A stretch of 64,000 bases of DNA from JBJHBP01 sp050485645 (GCA_050485645.1 JBJHBT010000018.1:8696-72695); one strand, 5' to 3'; shown: positions 40,198 to 51,083, numbered from the stretch's first letter. Translations and numbers: made by a program. Notes: generated by a model not told the origin, from the letters alone.

Positions 40198-43100
40198 TTA
40201 GCGCGTTGCCGGCCGTGCGCGCATCATCGATCCCCACGCCTGCACGCGCGTTGTGATATTCGCGGCGGTGAGATAGACAACCGGAATCAGTACCAGCGTG
40301 ATCAGCGTGGATGCCGCCAGACCGCCAATCACCACGCGCGCCAACGCGGCCTGGATCTCGGCACCCGCGCCGACACCGATGGCCAGCGGCATCAGACCGA
40401 GAATGGTGGTGAGCGTTGTCATCAGAATCGGCCGCAATCGCAGCTTGCCGGCTTCGATCACCGCGTTGCGAACGTCCAGACCTTCCTCGCGGCGCATGAG
40501 GTTGATGTAGTCGACAAGCACAATGGCATTGTTCACGACAATTCCCAGCAGCATCACCACCCCCATCAGGCTTTGCAGATTGAGGGTGGTACCCGTGAGG
40601 AGCATGGTCGGCACGACGCCGATGATCACCAGCGGCACGCTGAACATGACGATCAGCGGATCGAGGAAGCGTTCGAACTGCGCCGCCATGACCATGTAGA
40701 TCAGTGCAACCGCGATCAGAATGGCCAGCATGAAGTCACGCTGCGCCTGCTGCTGTTCCTCGTACTCACCGCCGAAATAGATGCTGAACCCGTCAGGCAG
40801 CGGGAACGTCGACAGCTCGCGCTGGATCGCCCTCACCGCATCGCCCAGTGCAACGCCGCTCTCGAGATTGGCGGTGATGTAGTTCACGCGCTGGCCGTCG
40901 ATACGATTGATACTCGATGGCCCGCGAGCACTTTCCTGTGTCATCACGGTGGAAACCGGAACAATCGTACCGTCCGCCGTGCGCACGCCGATGTTGTCCA
41001 GATCCATCACGCCAACCCGGTCTTCCGGCCGAAGCCGCACGTTGATCGGGATTTCCTCGCCACTGACCCTGAACATACCGGCCCGCCGTCCGGCGATGTT
41101 GGTCTGCATGGCCGACGCAATGTCCTGAACACCCAGACCCAGCTGGGCGATGCGTTCACGGTCGAAGCGCACGTTCTGCTCGGGCCTGCGATCGGCGGTA
41201 CTTGCGTTGACGTCCGCAATACCGGGAATCGACTCCATGCGTACGGCGATCTCCTGGATCACTTCCTCGGCCGCGAACATGTCATGCCCCCTGAGCTGCA
41301 ACTGCAGGGAGTCGCCGCCGCCCCCGCCGCCTGCCCGGAACAGCATGCGCAACATCCACAGGCCACCGCGTGCCGACACCTGGATATCCGCACCCGGAAC
41401 GGCATTGGCGACGGACCGCCGGATATTGTCGGCGATCTGGTCGGAAGTGAGCGTGCGTCGGCCCGGCTCGGTCAGCACCAGGTCGATTTCCGCCCGGTTG
41501 TTGCGCACATCGTTGGTGATCGACAGCACATTCTCCGGAGCTACGGCCGCGCGCACGGCTTCATCCAGCACCTGAAGATACTGATACATGATCGCGATGT
41601 TCGTGCCTTCGTCCATGCGCATCCGCACCTGAAGCTCGTCACCATCGGTCTGCGGCGCCAGCTCGAACGGAATACGCGGATATAGCATGATGGCGCCGGC
41701 CAGCAACGCAAGCGTCACGATGCCCACGACACTGCGATTGTCGAGGGCTTTCGCGATCACGCCGCCGTACCACTGTTCGACGCTGTCGAACAGGCGCTGC
41801 ACACGTGAACGCTTCTCCGGATCGGGAAGGTCGGGTTTGATGGTCAGGAATTTGCTGGCCAGCATCGGTACCAGCGTGAGCGCCACCAGCAGCGAGCAGA
41901 ACAGGGAAAACACCACCACAATCGCCAGTTCCATGAACATGGTTCCGGTGACGGTCTGCATGAACACGATGGGAAGGAAGATCACCGATGTCGTCAGCGT
42001 AGCGGCGACGATGGCGCCGGTTACCTGCCGTGTACCGATCAGCGAGGCGGCTGTCCTGCTCTTGCCACGCTGTCGCTGACGCACGATGTTTTCCAGCACG
42101 ACGATGGCGTTGTCGACGATCAGGCCGACACCGAGCGCCAGGCCACCGAAACTCATCTGATTGAGCGTGAGTCCGTTGAAGTAGATGAGGCCGAACGTAG
42201 CAATGATCGAAATCGGAATCGCGACGGCCACCACCATCGTTGCCGAGCCATTGCGCAGAAATGCGAGCAGCACGATGATCGCAAGCACACCACCCCAGAT
42301 GGCCGAATTACGGACGTTATCGATGGAGGACTGAATGAACTCGCTCTGATCCGTGATCACGCGCAGCTGAAGATCACCGCGAATCGCATTGATGCGTTCC
42401 ACTTCGGCGCGGACCCGACGCGCAACCTCAACGGTGTTGCCGCCTACCTGCTTGCGCAGCCCCATGCGGATCGTCGGCTGCTCGTCGATTTCGACATAGC
42501 GGTTGATGTCGCGATAACCAAGTTCCACATGCGCCACGTCGCGCACGCGTATCGGATGCCCGTCGACCATCCTGACCACGGTATTGGCGATCTGCTCAAC
42601 GTCGTCGTATTCACCCAGAGTGCGCACGTACAGGTCACGCAGCCCCTCGCGGACGTTGCCACCAGGCAGACTGACGTTGTCGCGTCCCAGTGCATTGATG
42701 ACGTCGCTGGCGGTGAGGTTCGTGGACATCAGGCGATCGCGCATGAGATCGACGTTGATCTCGCGATACACCCCACCCCAGATATCAATCGCGCCGACGC
42801 CTTCTATCTGCTCGAACGCCTTGACGATATCGCGTTCCAGCACACGGGTCAGTTCCGCCAGCGGTCTCTGCGACAGTGCGCCCACGACCACGATGGGCTG
42901 CTGATTGGGATCGAAACGGCGAATCTGCGGTGTGCCGATTTCCGTCGGCAACGAACCGCGCACCCGATCTATCGCAGAACGCACGTCGTTGGCGGCTTCG
43001 TCCAGGTTCACGTTCTGGGAAAACCGCAGCTGTATCTGCGTATTGCCTTCCGACGCGGTCGAGTTGACGCTGATCAGGTCGGGCACGCCGGCGATCGCAT

Positions 43101-43305
43101 TTTCGATCCGCTCGGTGACGATCAGCTCCATTTCCTCCGGGCCGACATTGCCGTAGCTGACGTTCACATTCAGCTGCGGAAACTCCAGAGGCGGGAGCAG
43201 GTCGACAGGCAGGTGACGAAAACTGATCAGCCCCAGCGTAATGACGATCATGTACACCATCGCCGTGGCGATGGGTCGGTTCACTGCCGTTCGCGCCAGT
43301 GCCAT
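40198..43305 (-). CDS. RND efflux transporter permease subunit (HAE-1 family)
   Basis: 1035 residues, inner membrane trimer driven by proton motive force. Twelve membrane helices with two large periplasmic loops; TM1 [19 protein letters not shown] and the second-half copies are clear. The TM4 proton relay reads [14 protein letters not shown], so the second Asp of the AcrB pair is Asn, as in many non-AcrB members. Paired with the adaptor gene 24 bases upstream; no outer membrane channel or regulator is adjacent. The substrate is unknown. Confidence 0.93.
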   Translation of the reverse strand: MALARTAVNRPIATAMVYMIVITLGLISFRHLPVDLLPPLEFPQLNVNVSYGNVGPEEMELIVTERIENAIAGVPDLISVNSTASEGNTQIQLRFSQNVNLDEAANDVRSAIDRVRGSLPTEIGTPQIRRFDPNQQPIVVVGALSQRPLAELTRVLERDIVKAFEQIEGVGAIDIWGGVYREINVDLMRDRLMSTNLTASDVINALGRDNVSLPGGNVREGLRDLYVRTLGEYDDVEQIANTVVRMVDGHPIRVRDVAHVELGYRDINRYVEIDEQPTIRMGLRKQVGGNTVEVARRVRAEVERINAIRGDLQLRVITDQSEFIQSSIDNVRNSAIWGGVLAIIVLLAFLRNGSATMVVAVAIPISIIATFGLIYFNGLTLNQMSFGGLALGVGLIVDNAIVVLENIVRQRQRGKSRTAASLIGTRQVTGAIVAATLTTSVIFLPIVFMQTVTGTMFMELAIVVVFSLFCSLLVALTLVPMLASKFLTIKPDLPDPEKRSRVQRLFDSVEQWYGGVIAKALDNRSVVGIVTLALLAGAIMLYPRIPFELAPQTDGDELQVRMRMDEGTNIAIMYQYLQVLDEAVRAAVAPENVLSITNDVRNNRAEIDLVLTEPGRRTLTSDQIADNIRRSVANAVPGADIQVSARGGLWMLRMLFRAGGGGGGDSLQLQLRGHDMFAAEEVIQEIAVRMESIPGIADVNASTADRRPEQNVRFDRERIAQLGLGVQDIASAMQTNIAGRRAGMFRVSGEEIPINVRLRPEDRVGVMDLDNIGVRTADGTIVPVSTVMTQESARGPSSINRIDGQRVNYITANLESGVALGDAVRAIQRELSTFPLPDGFSIYFGGEYEEQQQAQRDFMLAILIAVALIYMVMAAQFERFLDPLIVMFSVPLVIIGVVPTMLLTGTTLNLQSLMGVVMLLGIVVNNAIVLVDYINLMRREEGLDVRNAVIEAGKLRLRPILMTTLTTILGLMPLAIGVGAGAEIQAALARVVIGGLAASTLITLVLIPVVYLTAANITTRVQAWGSMMRARPATR

Positions 43306-43329
43306 TGATACGCTCCCAGAGAACCCCGG

Positions 43330-44649
43330 CTAGCCGCCGAAATCCCGGGTTGCCACCCGCTCTACAATGATATTGAGCAGATCGCGACTCTGCATCTGCT
43401 GAAGATTCATAATGTGGTCCCAGGGCGTGGGCTGGATGATCGCCTCGGTGGATTCCCGACTCGTCAGCAGCCGATGGCCCATGGTTACTACCCAGTCGCC
43501 CGCTTCAACGCCGGTCACACCGGACAGCAGCCGGCCACGCGCGATGACATCAACGGGCACGAACGCAACGGCTTGCGGGGCAGCGTCCTGAAACGACCGC
43601 CGCAGCAGTTCCTCGCCATCGGCGAGACCGTCATTGTCGATACCATGCTCGGCGAGAATATGGCCACGGCGCGCAACGTACACACCTTCACGTCCGTCGC
43701 GGGGATGCCGATAAATGGCACTGTTCGGCACCAGCGCCGCCAGCGAACTCTCGCCATACAGCACGTCAACCGTCACGAACATGCCAGGCCGCAGTATGCC
43801 CTGATGATCCTCGACGTCGATCTCCGCCTCGGTGGTATGCGTCACCGGATTCAGAAACGGTGAAATGCGGCCGATACTGGCCTGAATGATGTTGTCCGGT
43901 GCGGCATCGGACACGATGTGCACACTGGTACCCGGCGCGATGTAACCCAGCATCCTCTCGGTCAGCGTGACGCGAACGCGCATTGCGGACGGATCACCGA
44001 TCACCGCCAGACGCGTTCCCGTATTCACGTTCTGCCCCATCTCCGCGACCATGTTGCCGATGACTCCGGTTATCGGTGCGCGTACGACGGCGTTGCCCAG
44101 CTCCAGACGCCTTTCCTCCACCTGCGAGGCGGCCTGGTCGCGCTGCGCCCGGATCAGATCGAGATCCGCCCGCGCGGAAGCCACGTCGGAGCGTGCATTT
44201 TCAAGGTCGGTGACACTGGTCAATCCGCGCTCGGCCAGCGATTCGACTCGACGCAGATTGGCCTCCAGCCGCTCGAGATTCGTCATCGACTGACGCACGC
44301 GCGCCTCGGCGACTTCCATACCGGACTGTGCCTGGCGCAGGCGCTCATCGATTTCCGTGGATCGCAGCCTGATCAACGGGTCGCCAGCAGAAACGAAATC
44401 GCCGTCACGCACATAGATTTCGACCACCGGTGCGGACAGTTCCGGGTAAATTTCGGTCTGCACTCTGGCCCGAACCGAGCCGGACAGCCGCTCTTCCAGC
44501 GGCAGAGTGCCAAACAGCACCTCGACGGCTTCGACGCTGGGGATACGCTGACGTGGATCCCCGGTCTGTTCGGAAGAATCCGGCTCCGCACTGCAGGCGC
44601 CCAGCACGAGCACCGAGAGCAAAGCTATGTTCCTGATTTGATTATGCAT
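43330..44649 (-). CDS. RND efflux periplasmic adaptor (membrane fusion) lipoprotein
   Basis: 439 residues from the ATG at 44649. Lipoprotein signal ending LVLGAC (lipidated Cys19). Adaptor architecture: lipoyl halves (EIYPELSAPVVEIYVRDGDFVSAGDPLIRL...VVRAPITGVIGNMVAEMGQ), a coiled-coil hairpin between (about 95-170), a beta-barrel and a membrane-proximal domain. First gene of the two-gene RND operon. Confidence 0.92.
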   Translation of the reverse strand: MHNQIRNIALLSVLVLGACSAEPDSSEQTGDPRQRIPSVEAVEVLFGTLPLEERLSGSVRARVQTEIYPELSAPVVEIYVRDGDFVSAGDPLIRLRSTEIDERLRQAQSGMEVAEARVRQSMTNLERLEANLRRVESLAERGLTSVTDLENARSDVASARADLDLIRAQRDQAASQVEERRLELGNAVVRAPITGVIGNMVAEMGQNVNTGTRLAVIGDPSAMRVRVTLTERMLGYIAPGTSVHIVSDAAPDNIIQASIGRISPFLNPVTHTTEAEIDVEDHQGILRPGMFVTVDVLYGESSLAALVPNSAIYRHPRDGREGVYVARRGHILAEHGIDNDGLADGEELLRRSFQDAAPQAVAFVPVDVIARGRLLSGVTGVEAGDWVVTMGHRLLTSRESTEAIIQPTPWDHIMNLQQMQSRDLLNIIVERVATRDFGG

Positions 44650-44713
44650 CTTGGCCGACTGCGGAAAAAGGTGGCAAGCATACCCCGGTGGTGTGCATGA
44701 CGCCAACGCGTGT

Positions 44714-44736
44714 GACCACAGATTTCTAAAGTGGTC
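44714..44736. promoter_or_regulatory. Inverted repeat upstream of the RND operon
   Basis: GACCAC (44714-44719) and GTGGTC (44731-44736) with an 11-base spacer containing the AT-rich TTTCTAAA. It lies about 65 bases ahead of the adaptor start, a plausible operator site. Confidence 0.35.
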
Positions 44737-44822
44737 GCATGACAGTTTCGCGTCATTCGCCTGGACTCTGTGATTCGACCACGCCAAGCCGCTGGATATC
44801 CGCGCTGTTTCAGATTAATTCA

Positions 44823-44868
44823 GATCCGCTGACCGATCAGTCAGCGCCGACTGATCGGTCAGCGGATC
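44823..44868 (-). terminator. Perfect 20-bp hairpin overlapping the phosphoketolase stop codon
   Basis: Bases 44823-44842 pair perfectly with 44849-44868 around a 6-base AGCGCC loop; the right arm covers two bases of the xfp stop codon. It separates xfp from the RND operon on the same strand. A factor-independent terminator lacks a U run here, so RNA stability or a protein site are alternatives. Confidence 0.65.
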
Positions 44869-47236
44869 AGTCGCGGACCCGCGGATTCCAGCACCAGTCC
44901 CGGATTTCGGGCATATCCTGCCCGTATCTGTGAATGTACTGTTTGTGATCGATCAGCCGGTCACGAATGGCCTGCTTGGCGTACGCCGCCTGAGAACCCA
45001 GACTGGGAACACGGTCGATGACATCTCCGGCCAGGTGAAACCGGTCAAGATCATTCAGGACCGTCATGTCGAATGGCGTGGTCGTCGTACCCTCTTCCTT
45101 GTAACCGCGGACATGCAGATTGGGATGATTCGTGCGCCGGTATGTCAGACGGTGGATCAGCCACGGATAGCCATGGTACGCGAAGATGATCGGCTTGTTG
45201 GTGGTGAAAATCATGTTGAACTCGCGATCCGGCAACCCGTGCGGGTGCTCGCTCTCCGGCTGCAGCGCCATCAGATCCACCACATTGACAACACGCACCC
45301 GCAGCGCCGGAAAGTACCCGCGCAGCAGTGCAACGGCTGCCAGCGTCTCCAGCGTCGGCACATCACCCGCGCAGGCCATCACCACATCCGGTTCGCCGTC
45401 ACGATCGTTGCTGGCCCATTCCCAGATACCGATGCCGGCCTCGCAGTGACGGATCGCCGAGTCCATGTCCAGATACTGAAGATTCTGCTGTTTGCCGGCC
45501 ACGACCACATTGATGAAATCCCGTGATCGCAGACACTTGTCCGCGATATACAGCAGCGTATTGGCATCGGGTGGCAGATAAACGCGGATCACGTCGGCCT
45601 TCTTGTTCACCGCGTGATCGATGAACCCCGGGTCCTGGTGACTGAAGCCGTTGTGATCCTGACGCCAGACATGCGACGTCAGCAGGTAGTTCAGCGACGC
45701 GACAGGACGACGCCAGGGTATTTCGCGGCTGACCTTCAGCCATTTCGCGTGCTGGTTGAACATCGAATCGACGATGTGGATGAAGGCCTCGTAGCATGAG
45801 AAGAAGCCGTGACGGCCGGTCAGCAGGTATCCCTCCAGCCAGCCCTGGCACATGTGCTCGGACAGCACTTCCATGACCCTGCCATCGGGCGCCAGATGTT
45901 CATCACCTTCCAGAAACGGCCCCATGCTCGCTTTGGGCGTCGCCTCGAATACCGCATCAAGCCGGTTCGAGGCTGTCTCATCGGGGCCGAACAGGCGGAA
46001 ATTCGCGTGCTTCTCGTTGCGCCGGAACACGTCACGCAGAAACCCGCCCAGTACCCGGGTCGCTTCCGCGCTGATCTCACCCGGTGCGGCTACTTCCACG
46101 GCGTAGTCGCGGAAATCCGGCATGCGCAGATCCTTGAGCAGCAGACCTCCGTTGGCGTGCGGATTGGCGCTCATGCGCCGCGGACCCTGAGGGGCCAGAT
46201 TCAGCAGCGACTCGACCGGACGGCCGTCGGCATCGAACAGTTCGTCCGGCCGGTAGCTCGCCAGCCAGTCGGCCAGCATCCCCAGATGCTCCGGCCTGTC
46301 CCGCAATCCGGCCAACGGCACCTGGTGCGATCGCCAGTTGCCTTCGGCAGGATGACCGTCGACTTCACGCGGTCCGGTCCAGCCCTTCGGTGTACGCAGC
46401 ACGATCATCGGCCAGCGCGGCCGCTCCGACACGCCGTTGGCGCGGGCGTCGGCCTGACATGCCTGAATGGCAGCGATCACTTCATCCAGTGTCGCGGCCA
46501 TGAGCTCGTGCATGGCCTGCGGATCGTCACCGCTCACGAAGCGTGGTGCATAGCCGTAACCGCACAGCAACTGCGACAGCTCCTCATCGTCCATTCTCGC
46601 CAGCAGCGTCGGATTGGCAATCTTCCAGCCGTTGAGGTGGAGGATCGGCAGCACCGCACCATCGCGAGCGGGGTTCAGGAATTTATTGGAATGCCAGCTG
46701 GCGGCCAGTGGCCCGGTCTCTGCCTCGCCATCGCCCACCACGGCGGCGACGATCAGATCGGGGTTGTCGAAGGCCGCCCCGAAGGCGTGCGCCAGTACAT
46801 AGCCCAGCTCACCACCTTCATGAATGGAGCCCGGCACCTCCGGGGCACAGTGGCTGGGGATGCCGCCCGGGAACGAAAACTGTCGGAACAGCCGCTGCAT
46901 GCCATCCGCGTCCATCGCCACTTCCGGATACAGTTCGCTGTAGGTACCCTCAAGCCACGTATTGGCGACCAGTGCCGGCCCGCCATGGCCGGGACCCGCC
47001 ATGTAGATCATGTCCAGATCCAGCTTCCGGATCAGACGGTTCAGATGCACATAGATGAAATTCAGACCCGGCGTCGTGCCCCAGTGCCCGAGCAGGCGCG
47101 GTTTGGTGTGCTCAAGTTTCAGCGGCTCGCGCAACAGCGGATTGGCGAGCAGATAGATCTGCCCGACGGAGAGATAGTTGGCCGCCCGCCACCATGCGTG
47201 AATCGCGCTGAGCTGCTCATGGTTCAGGGCTGTCAT
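44867..47236 (-). CDS. xfp: Phosphoketolase (xylulose-5-phosphate/fructose-6-phosphate)
   Basis: 789-residue thiamine-diphosphate enzyme that splits xylulose-5-P or fructose-6-P with phosphate to acetyl phosphate plus glyceraldehyde-3-P or erythrose-4-[55 protein letters not shown] as [23 protein letters not shown] and YLLTGRHG match the family in normal order. The ATG overlaps the stop of the response regulator by four bases (ATGA), so translation is coupled to a two-component system. Confidence 0.96.
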   Translation of the reverse strand: MTALNHEQLSAIHAWWRAANYLSVGQIYLLANPLLREPLKLEHTKPRLLGHWGTTPGLNFIYVHLNRLIRKLDLDMIYMAGPGHGGPALVANTWLEGTYSELYPEVAMDADGMQRLFRQFSFPGGIPSHCAPEVPGSIHEGGELGYVLAHAFGAAFDNPDLIVAAVVGDGEAETGPLAASWHSNKFLNPARDGAVLPILHLNGWKIANPTLLARMDDEELSQLLCGYGYAPRFVSGDDPQAMHELMAATLDEVIAAIQACQADARANGVSERPRWPMIVLRTPKGWTGPREVDGHPAEGNWRSHQVPLAGLRDRPEHLGMLADWLASYRPDELFDADGRPVESLLNLAPQGPRRMSANPHANGGLLLKDLRMPDFRDYAVEVAAPGEISAEATRVLGGFLRDVFRRNEKHANFRLFGPDETASNRLDAVFEATPKASMGPFLEGDEHLAPDGRVMEVLSEHMCQGWLEGYLLTGRHGFFSCYEAFIHIVDSMFNQHAKWLKVSREIPWRRPVASLNYLLTSHVWRQDHNGFSHQDPGFIDHAVNKKADVIRVYLPPDANTLLYIADKCLRSRDFINVVVAGKQQNLQYLDMDSAIRHCEAGIGIWEWASNDRDGEPDVVMACAGDVPTLETLAAVALLRGYFPALRVRVVNVVDLMALQPESEHPHGLPDREFNMIFTTNKPIIFAYHGYPWLIHRLTYRRTNHPNLHVRGYKEEGTTTTPFDMTVLNDLDRFHLAGDVIDRVPSLGSQAAYAKQAIRDRLIDHKQYIHRYGQDMPEIRDWCWNPRVRD

Positions 47237-47862
47237 GTCTGCGTAGTCTCCACTGTTCCCACCACCCGCACCAGATCCGCCAGCGAACGCATGCCAAGCT
47301 TGCGCATCACTCTCGCCCTGTGCAGCTCAACCGTGCGCTGACTGACCCCAAGATCCAGTGCAATGACCTTGTTCGCCTGCCCGTTTACTACCCGTCGCAT
47401 GACTTCCGTCTCGCGCGGCGTCAGGGTCGCGAGTTTGCGGCGAACCACCGTCATCGCTCCCAGTTCCTCCCGACGCCTGCGATCCAGGTCCAGCGCCTTG
47501 TGGATCAGTTCGATCAGATCCTGATCGCGGAAGGGCTTCTGAATGAAATCGAAAGCACCGGATTTCATCGCATTGACCGCCATCGGCACATCACCATGGC
47601 CGGTAATGAAAATAACCGGTATCAAGGCACCGCGACGGTTCAGATAGTCCTGGAGCTCCAGTCCGCTGGTTCCGGGCATGCGGATGTCGACGACAAGACA
47701 GGCATGCCTGTCCGGCTCATAGTCCTCGAGAAACTCTTCCGCCGACGCATAGGCTCGGCACTGAATCCCCGCCGTGTCGAGCAGCAGAACCACCGAATCA
47801 CGCACCGCCTCATCGTCGTCGACGACGTAAACCTCGCCATCCCGTCCCTTATCCGGATTCAT
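47233..47862 (-). CDS. FixJ-family response regulator
   Basis: 209 residues. Receiver domain with acidic cluster [11 protein letters not shown], phospho-acceptor Asp59 in [10 protein letters not shown], then TGHGD and KPF, followed by a LuxR-type helix-turn-helix ([44 protein letters not shown]). The kinase gene overlaps its start by four bases, and its own stop overlaps the xfp start by four, so all three are one coupled unit. DNA target unknown. Confidence 0.93.
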   Translation of the reverse strand: MNPDKGRDGEVYVVDDDEAVRDSVVLLLDTAGIQCRAYASAEEFLEDYEPDRHACLVVDIRMPGTSGLELQDYLNRRGALIPVIFITGHGDVPMAVNAMKSGAFDFIQKPFRDQDLIELIHKALDLDRRRREELGAMTVVRRKLATLTPRETEVMRRVVNGQANKVIALDLGVSQRTVELHRARVMRKLGMRSLADLVRVVGTVETTQT

Positions 47863-48992
47863 ACGGCCGCCGGAAGAATGACAACGAATCGCGCGCCGCC
47901 AGCTGGATTGTCGGAAAACGAGAGCGTTCCGCCACAGGTTTCCACTATCGTTCGGCTGATCGCCAGTCCCACGCCCAATCCCTCCTGCTTGGTGGTTACG
48001 AATGGATGAAAGATACTACCTGCAAGTGACCTCGGTACTCCATGCCCGTGGTCGACCACCTCGATACTCGCATCGCCGTTCATGGTTCTGGCCGTTCTCA
48101 ATACAATACCTTTGTGCTTGCGCAACCCATCACGCATCGCATCAACAGCATTGCGCGTCAGATTGAGCACCACCTGTTGCAGTTGCACACGGTCGGCGTT
48201 TACCTGAGGAACGTCATCGGCCAGCTGTACGGCTATCACGAGCCCTTCGCCGTGCGCGTCCGCCTCGATCAGATTCATGATATCCCGGAGCATGTCGTTG
48301 ACATCGACACGTTCGCTCCGCACGTCCTGTTTGCGTAAAAAATTGCGCAGATTCGTTATCACGTCACTGGCCCGTCGCGCCTGTTCCGCTATCCGTTCGC
48401 AGGTCTTCAACAGTGCGTCCGAGTCCAGCGGATCGCGCTGCATCAGGCGTTTGCCGACGTCGGCATAGGTGACGATCGCGCTCAGCGGTTGATTGATCTC
48501 ATGGGCGATACCGTTCGCCATCTCTCCGAGCAGGTGGAAACGACCGACGTGGGTGAGGCGCGCCTCCAGTGAGCGGGTATTGCGCTCGGCATCCCTCTGC
48601 GTGGTCTGGTCACGGAGGATGCCAACGAATCGCCGCCGCTCTCCGTCTCTGGCTTCGCCCACCGACAGATCCAGCGGAAACAGCTCGCCACTCCTTCGCC
48701 TGCCCTCCACTTCTCGCCCGCGTCCGATCACCCTGGCTTCAGAAGTGCGGATGTAGCGCTCCACGTAGTTTTGATGTTCGCTTCGATAGGGCTCTGGCAT
48801 CAGCATGGAGACGGGCTGGCCGACAACGTCGACGGCCTGATAGCCGAACATTCGCTCGGCGGCGGCATTGAACGCAATGACATATCCCCGATCATCCATG
48901 ACAACAATCGCGTCGACAGCCGCGTCCAGCAGCGCCGCCAGCTCAGCTGCGGACCAGTGACCGGCTCGTGCTTCGTCTGGTGCCTGTAACAT
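47859..48992 (-). CDS. Soluble PAS-domain histidine kinase, FixL-like candidate heme/oxygen sensor
   Basis: 377 residues without a membrane helix. The N-terminal PAS domain (about 15-130) carries MPEPYRSEHQNYVERY and VIGRGREV: His73 aligns with the heme-ligating His200 of Bradyrhizobium FixL, Arg79 with Arg206 and Arg93 with the distal Arg220. A dimerisation/phosphotransfer domain has His164 in GIAHEINQPL, then the ATPase domain with N box NLTRNAVDAM and G box EGLGVGLAI. That it binds heme is an inference from these positions, since the surrounding motif occurs in many PAS domains. Confidence 0.85.
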   Translation of the reverse strand: MLQAPDEARAGHWSAAELAALLDAAVDAIVVMDDRGYVIAFNAAAERMFGYQAVDVVGQPVSMLMPEPYRSEHQNYVERYIRTSEARVIGRGREVEGRRRSGELFPLDLSVGEARDGERRRFVGILRDQTTQRDAERNTRSLEARLTHVGRFHLLGEMANGIAHEINQPLSAIVTYADVGKRLMQRDPLDSDALLKTCERIAEQARRASDVITNLRNFLRKQDVRSERVDVNDMLRDIMNLIEADAHGEGLVIAVQLADDVPQVNADRVQLQQVVLNLTRNAVDAMRDGLRKHKGIVLRTARTMNGDASIEVVDHGHGVPRSLAGSIFHPFVTTKQEGLGVGLAISRTIVETCGGTLSFSDNPAGGARFVVILPAAV

Positions 48993-49009
48993 ACGTAGTT
49001 TCCGTTAAC

Positions 49010-49029
49010 GTTTCAGCTGCAACTGAAAC
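49010..49029. promoter_or_regulatory. Palindromic operator candidate between fixL-like and uspA genes
   Basis: GTTTCAG and CTGAAAC arms with a 6-base CTGCAA spacer, 18 bases upstream of the kinase start (leftward) and about 105 bases ahead of the stress protein gene. A second, wider pair TAGTTTC/GAAACTA overlaps it, and TACGTAG precedes it. May be the binding site of the FixJ-type regulator. Confidence 0.35.
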
Positions 49030-49132
49030 TATGATTGAACGACTCATGATTGCGCAAACCATCGGTTGCGCGGAACCTGATTAAACTGTCCGCGCACAAG
49101 CGGATTTCCGGAAATTCATGGAGGCGGCGACC

Positions 49133-50074
49133 ATGCCCCACAGCAGGCACATACTTGCAATCGTAGACCCTACCGGCGATGAGCAGCCCGCGCTCGAAAG
49201 GGCCGCGCGGATCGCTGGCGGATCCGGCGCCACGCTGGAGCTGTTCGTCTGCGACTACGATCAGTATCTCGCAGGTGAGCGTTTCTTCGACGAAAACTCG
49301 CTGAAGAAGGCCAGGACGACCCTGCTGGCCAGTCATCGCCGGCGCCTGAGCGAACTTGCCGAAGGCATCGCCGCACGCTTCAGTATCGAGGTGCGCCAGG
49401 ACACCGCATGGGACCACCCCCTTCATGAAGGGATCGTCCGCAAGGCGATCGCCACGAACGCCGCACTGATCGTCAAGGATACGCACTACCACTCGGCCTT
49501 CAGACGGTCGCTGTTCTCCAATACCGACTGGAACCTGATCCGCACCGCCCCGTGCGACCTGCTGCTCGTGAAGCCACGCGAGTACGCCGCGAAGCCACAG
49601 GTGATCGCCGCGGTGGATCCTCTGCACGAACATGACAAACCCGCCGACCTTGACGATAGAATTCTCGACTCCGCGATCGCGCTCTGTTCGACCCTTGGCG
49701 CCACGCTGCACGTCTGCCATGCCTACGATCCTGCGCCGGCACTGGCCGTATCGGCGGACGCGGTAACGATGCCGCTCTCGGTGCCGGCGCGGGAACTGAT
49801 CGAGACGCTCAGGGGCACGCATACCAGTGCCGTACACAGCCTCATGGACAAGCGCGAACTGGGTCGCAACCATGTGCACATTCACCAGGGTCCGGCTCAT
49901 GAAGTCCTGCTTGATCTGGCTGAAGAGCTGCATGCTGATGTGGCCGTCATGGGTGCTGTTTCACGCAGTGCGCTGCAGCGGCTGTTCCTTGGCAGCACGG
50001 CCGAGCGCCTGATGGACAGGCTGCCGTGCGATCTGCTGATCGTCAAACCGGGCAACTTCGAGTCGGACATCTGA
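49133..50074 (+). CDS. Tandem-domain universal stress protein (UspE-like)
   Basis: 313 residues from the ATG at 49133 (GGAGG eight bases before; an ATG at 49118 is in frame). Two UspA folds: the first has IVKDTHYHSAFRR...NLIRTAPCDLLLVKP, the second VHIHQGPAHEVLLDLAEELHADVAVMGA...LFLGSTAERLMDRLPCDLLIVKP. The nucleotide glycines of the second repeat read GAVSRSALQRLFLGST, near but not equal to G2xG9xGS. Divergent from the fixL-like gene. Confidence 0.92.
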   Translation: MPHSRHILAIVDPTGDEQPALERAARIAGGSGATLELFVCDYDQYLAGERFFDENSLKKARTTLLASHRRRLSELAEGIAARFSIEVRQDTAWDHPLHEGIVRKAIATNAALIVKDTHYHSAFRRSLFSNTDWNLIRTAPCDLLLVKPREYAAKPQVIAAVDPLHEHDKPADLDDRILDSAIALCSTLGATLHVCHAYDPAPALAVSADAVTMPLSVPARELIETLRGTHTSAVHSLMDKRELGRNHVHIHQGPAHEVLLDLAEELHADVAVMGAVSRSALQRLFLGSTAERLMDRLPCDLLIVKPGNFESDI

Positions 50075-50104
50075 ACCGGCAGCACCGCGCGCCGGGGCCA
50101 CCCG

Positions 50105-50968
50105 TCAATCGGCCGGTAGAACGATCACATCCGCTCTGACTTCGTCGATCACACGTTGCGCCGTGTCCGCGCGTGACGGACCGAAAACCGAGTTCGCCGA
50201 TCCGATCACGATCACGCCGGCATTGAGCTTCTCGGCCACTTCGGCTATCCCCCGGGTGGCGGAACCCTCGGCTGCGTGCACGCGATTTCGCGGCAGGCGG
50301 CAGCTGTCGGCGAAACGCTGCCGATCGAAATAGATGTCATCACCCTTGTACACCGTCACCGCATGCAGATCGGACTCAAGCGCGCCGGCAATGCGATGCG
50401 CCAGCGCCACGACGCCGCGATTGAGGCGTTCATGCACCTCGTTGTCCGGCTTCTGCTTGACCGCCACCAGGGCGGTGGAGGTATTGGACGGTTGCAGCGG
50501 GCTGACCAGCAGCACGGGACACCGGGCAGCATTGAGCAACGCCCAGTCCGAAGTCTTCGCCAGCCGACGTACCAGCGCACCGTGTGGCGCCAGATTCTTG
50601 ACGATCAGGTCGCAGCCGGCACTCGTGGCGGCGCTGACCATGGCATCGCGCCAGTCGGGATGGGATTCGATCTGCACTTCGACCCCAAGCCCGTTGCGGC
50701 GCGGACGTTCAGCAAGCCGATCCACCCAGTGAACCATCTGTTCCACGGCCGCTTCCTGGGATTCTCGCCGGAACGCCAGATGCGTGTCGTAAACACAACA
50801 GTACAGCAGCAACGACGCATGGTTGCGCGCCGCGATCCACTCCGCCTTCTCCAGTGCCGGCTGCGCCAGCCGGGTCGGATCCAGCACCACGAAAACCTTG
50901 CTCAGAGGCGCTACTTCCAGATTCTCGGTCACAGTCAGTTCTCCACCTATGATCGCCACGCCGAGCAT
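50105..50968 (-). CDS. Tandem-domain universal stress protein (second copy)
   Basis: 287 residues from the ATG at 50968, which has GGAGG five bases before; the frame is open for another 50 codons upstream without homology. Two UspA folds as in the convergent gene: LIVKNLAPHGALVRRLAKTSDWALLNAARCPVLLVSP in the first half and GVIVIGSANSVFGPSRADTAQRVIDEVRADVIVLPAD in the second. Shares a divergent control region with the hybrid kinase gene. Confidence 0.88.
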   Translation of the reverse strand: MLGVAIIGGELTVTENLEVAPLSKVFVVLDPTRLAQPALEKAEWIAARNHASLLLYCCVYDTHLAFRRESQEAAVEQMVHWVDRLAERPRRNGLGVEVQIESHPDWRDAMVSAATSAGCDLIVKNLAPHGALVRRLAKTSDWALLNAARCPVLLVSPLQPSNTSTALVAVKQKPDNEVHERLNRGVVALAHRIAGALESDLHAVTVYKGDDIYFDRQRFADSCRLPRNRVHAAEGSATRGIAEVAEKLNAGVIVIGSANSVFGPSRADTAQRVIDEVRADVIVLPAD

Positions 50969-51083
50969 ATCGTCCTCCGCTGGTGCGGGAATATAAGTAG
51001 TATCCTCAGGAGCGGTATCGCGGCTCGCAGTCCGGCCAGGCCCTGCGCCTTGTGGTTGTGCCCCGCCAACCCTAGAATCGGTC

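Noticed and set aside
40198..44649. Heavy-metal (CusA) type for the RND pair
   Set aside because: No Met-rich metal site; TM4 [11 protein letters not shown] fits the hydrophobic/amphiphilic efflux family.
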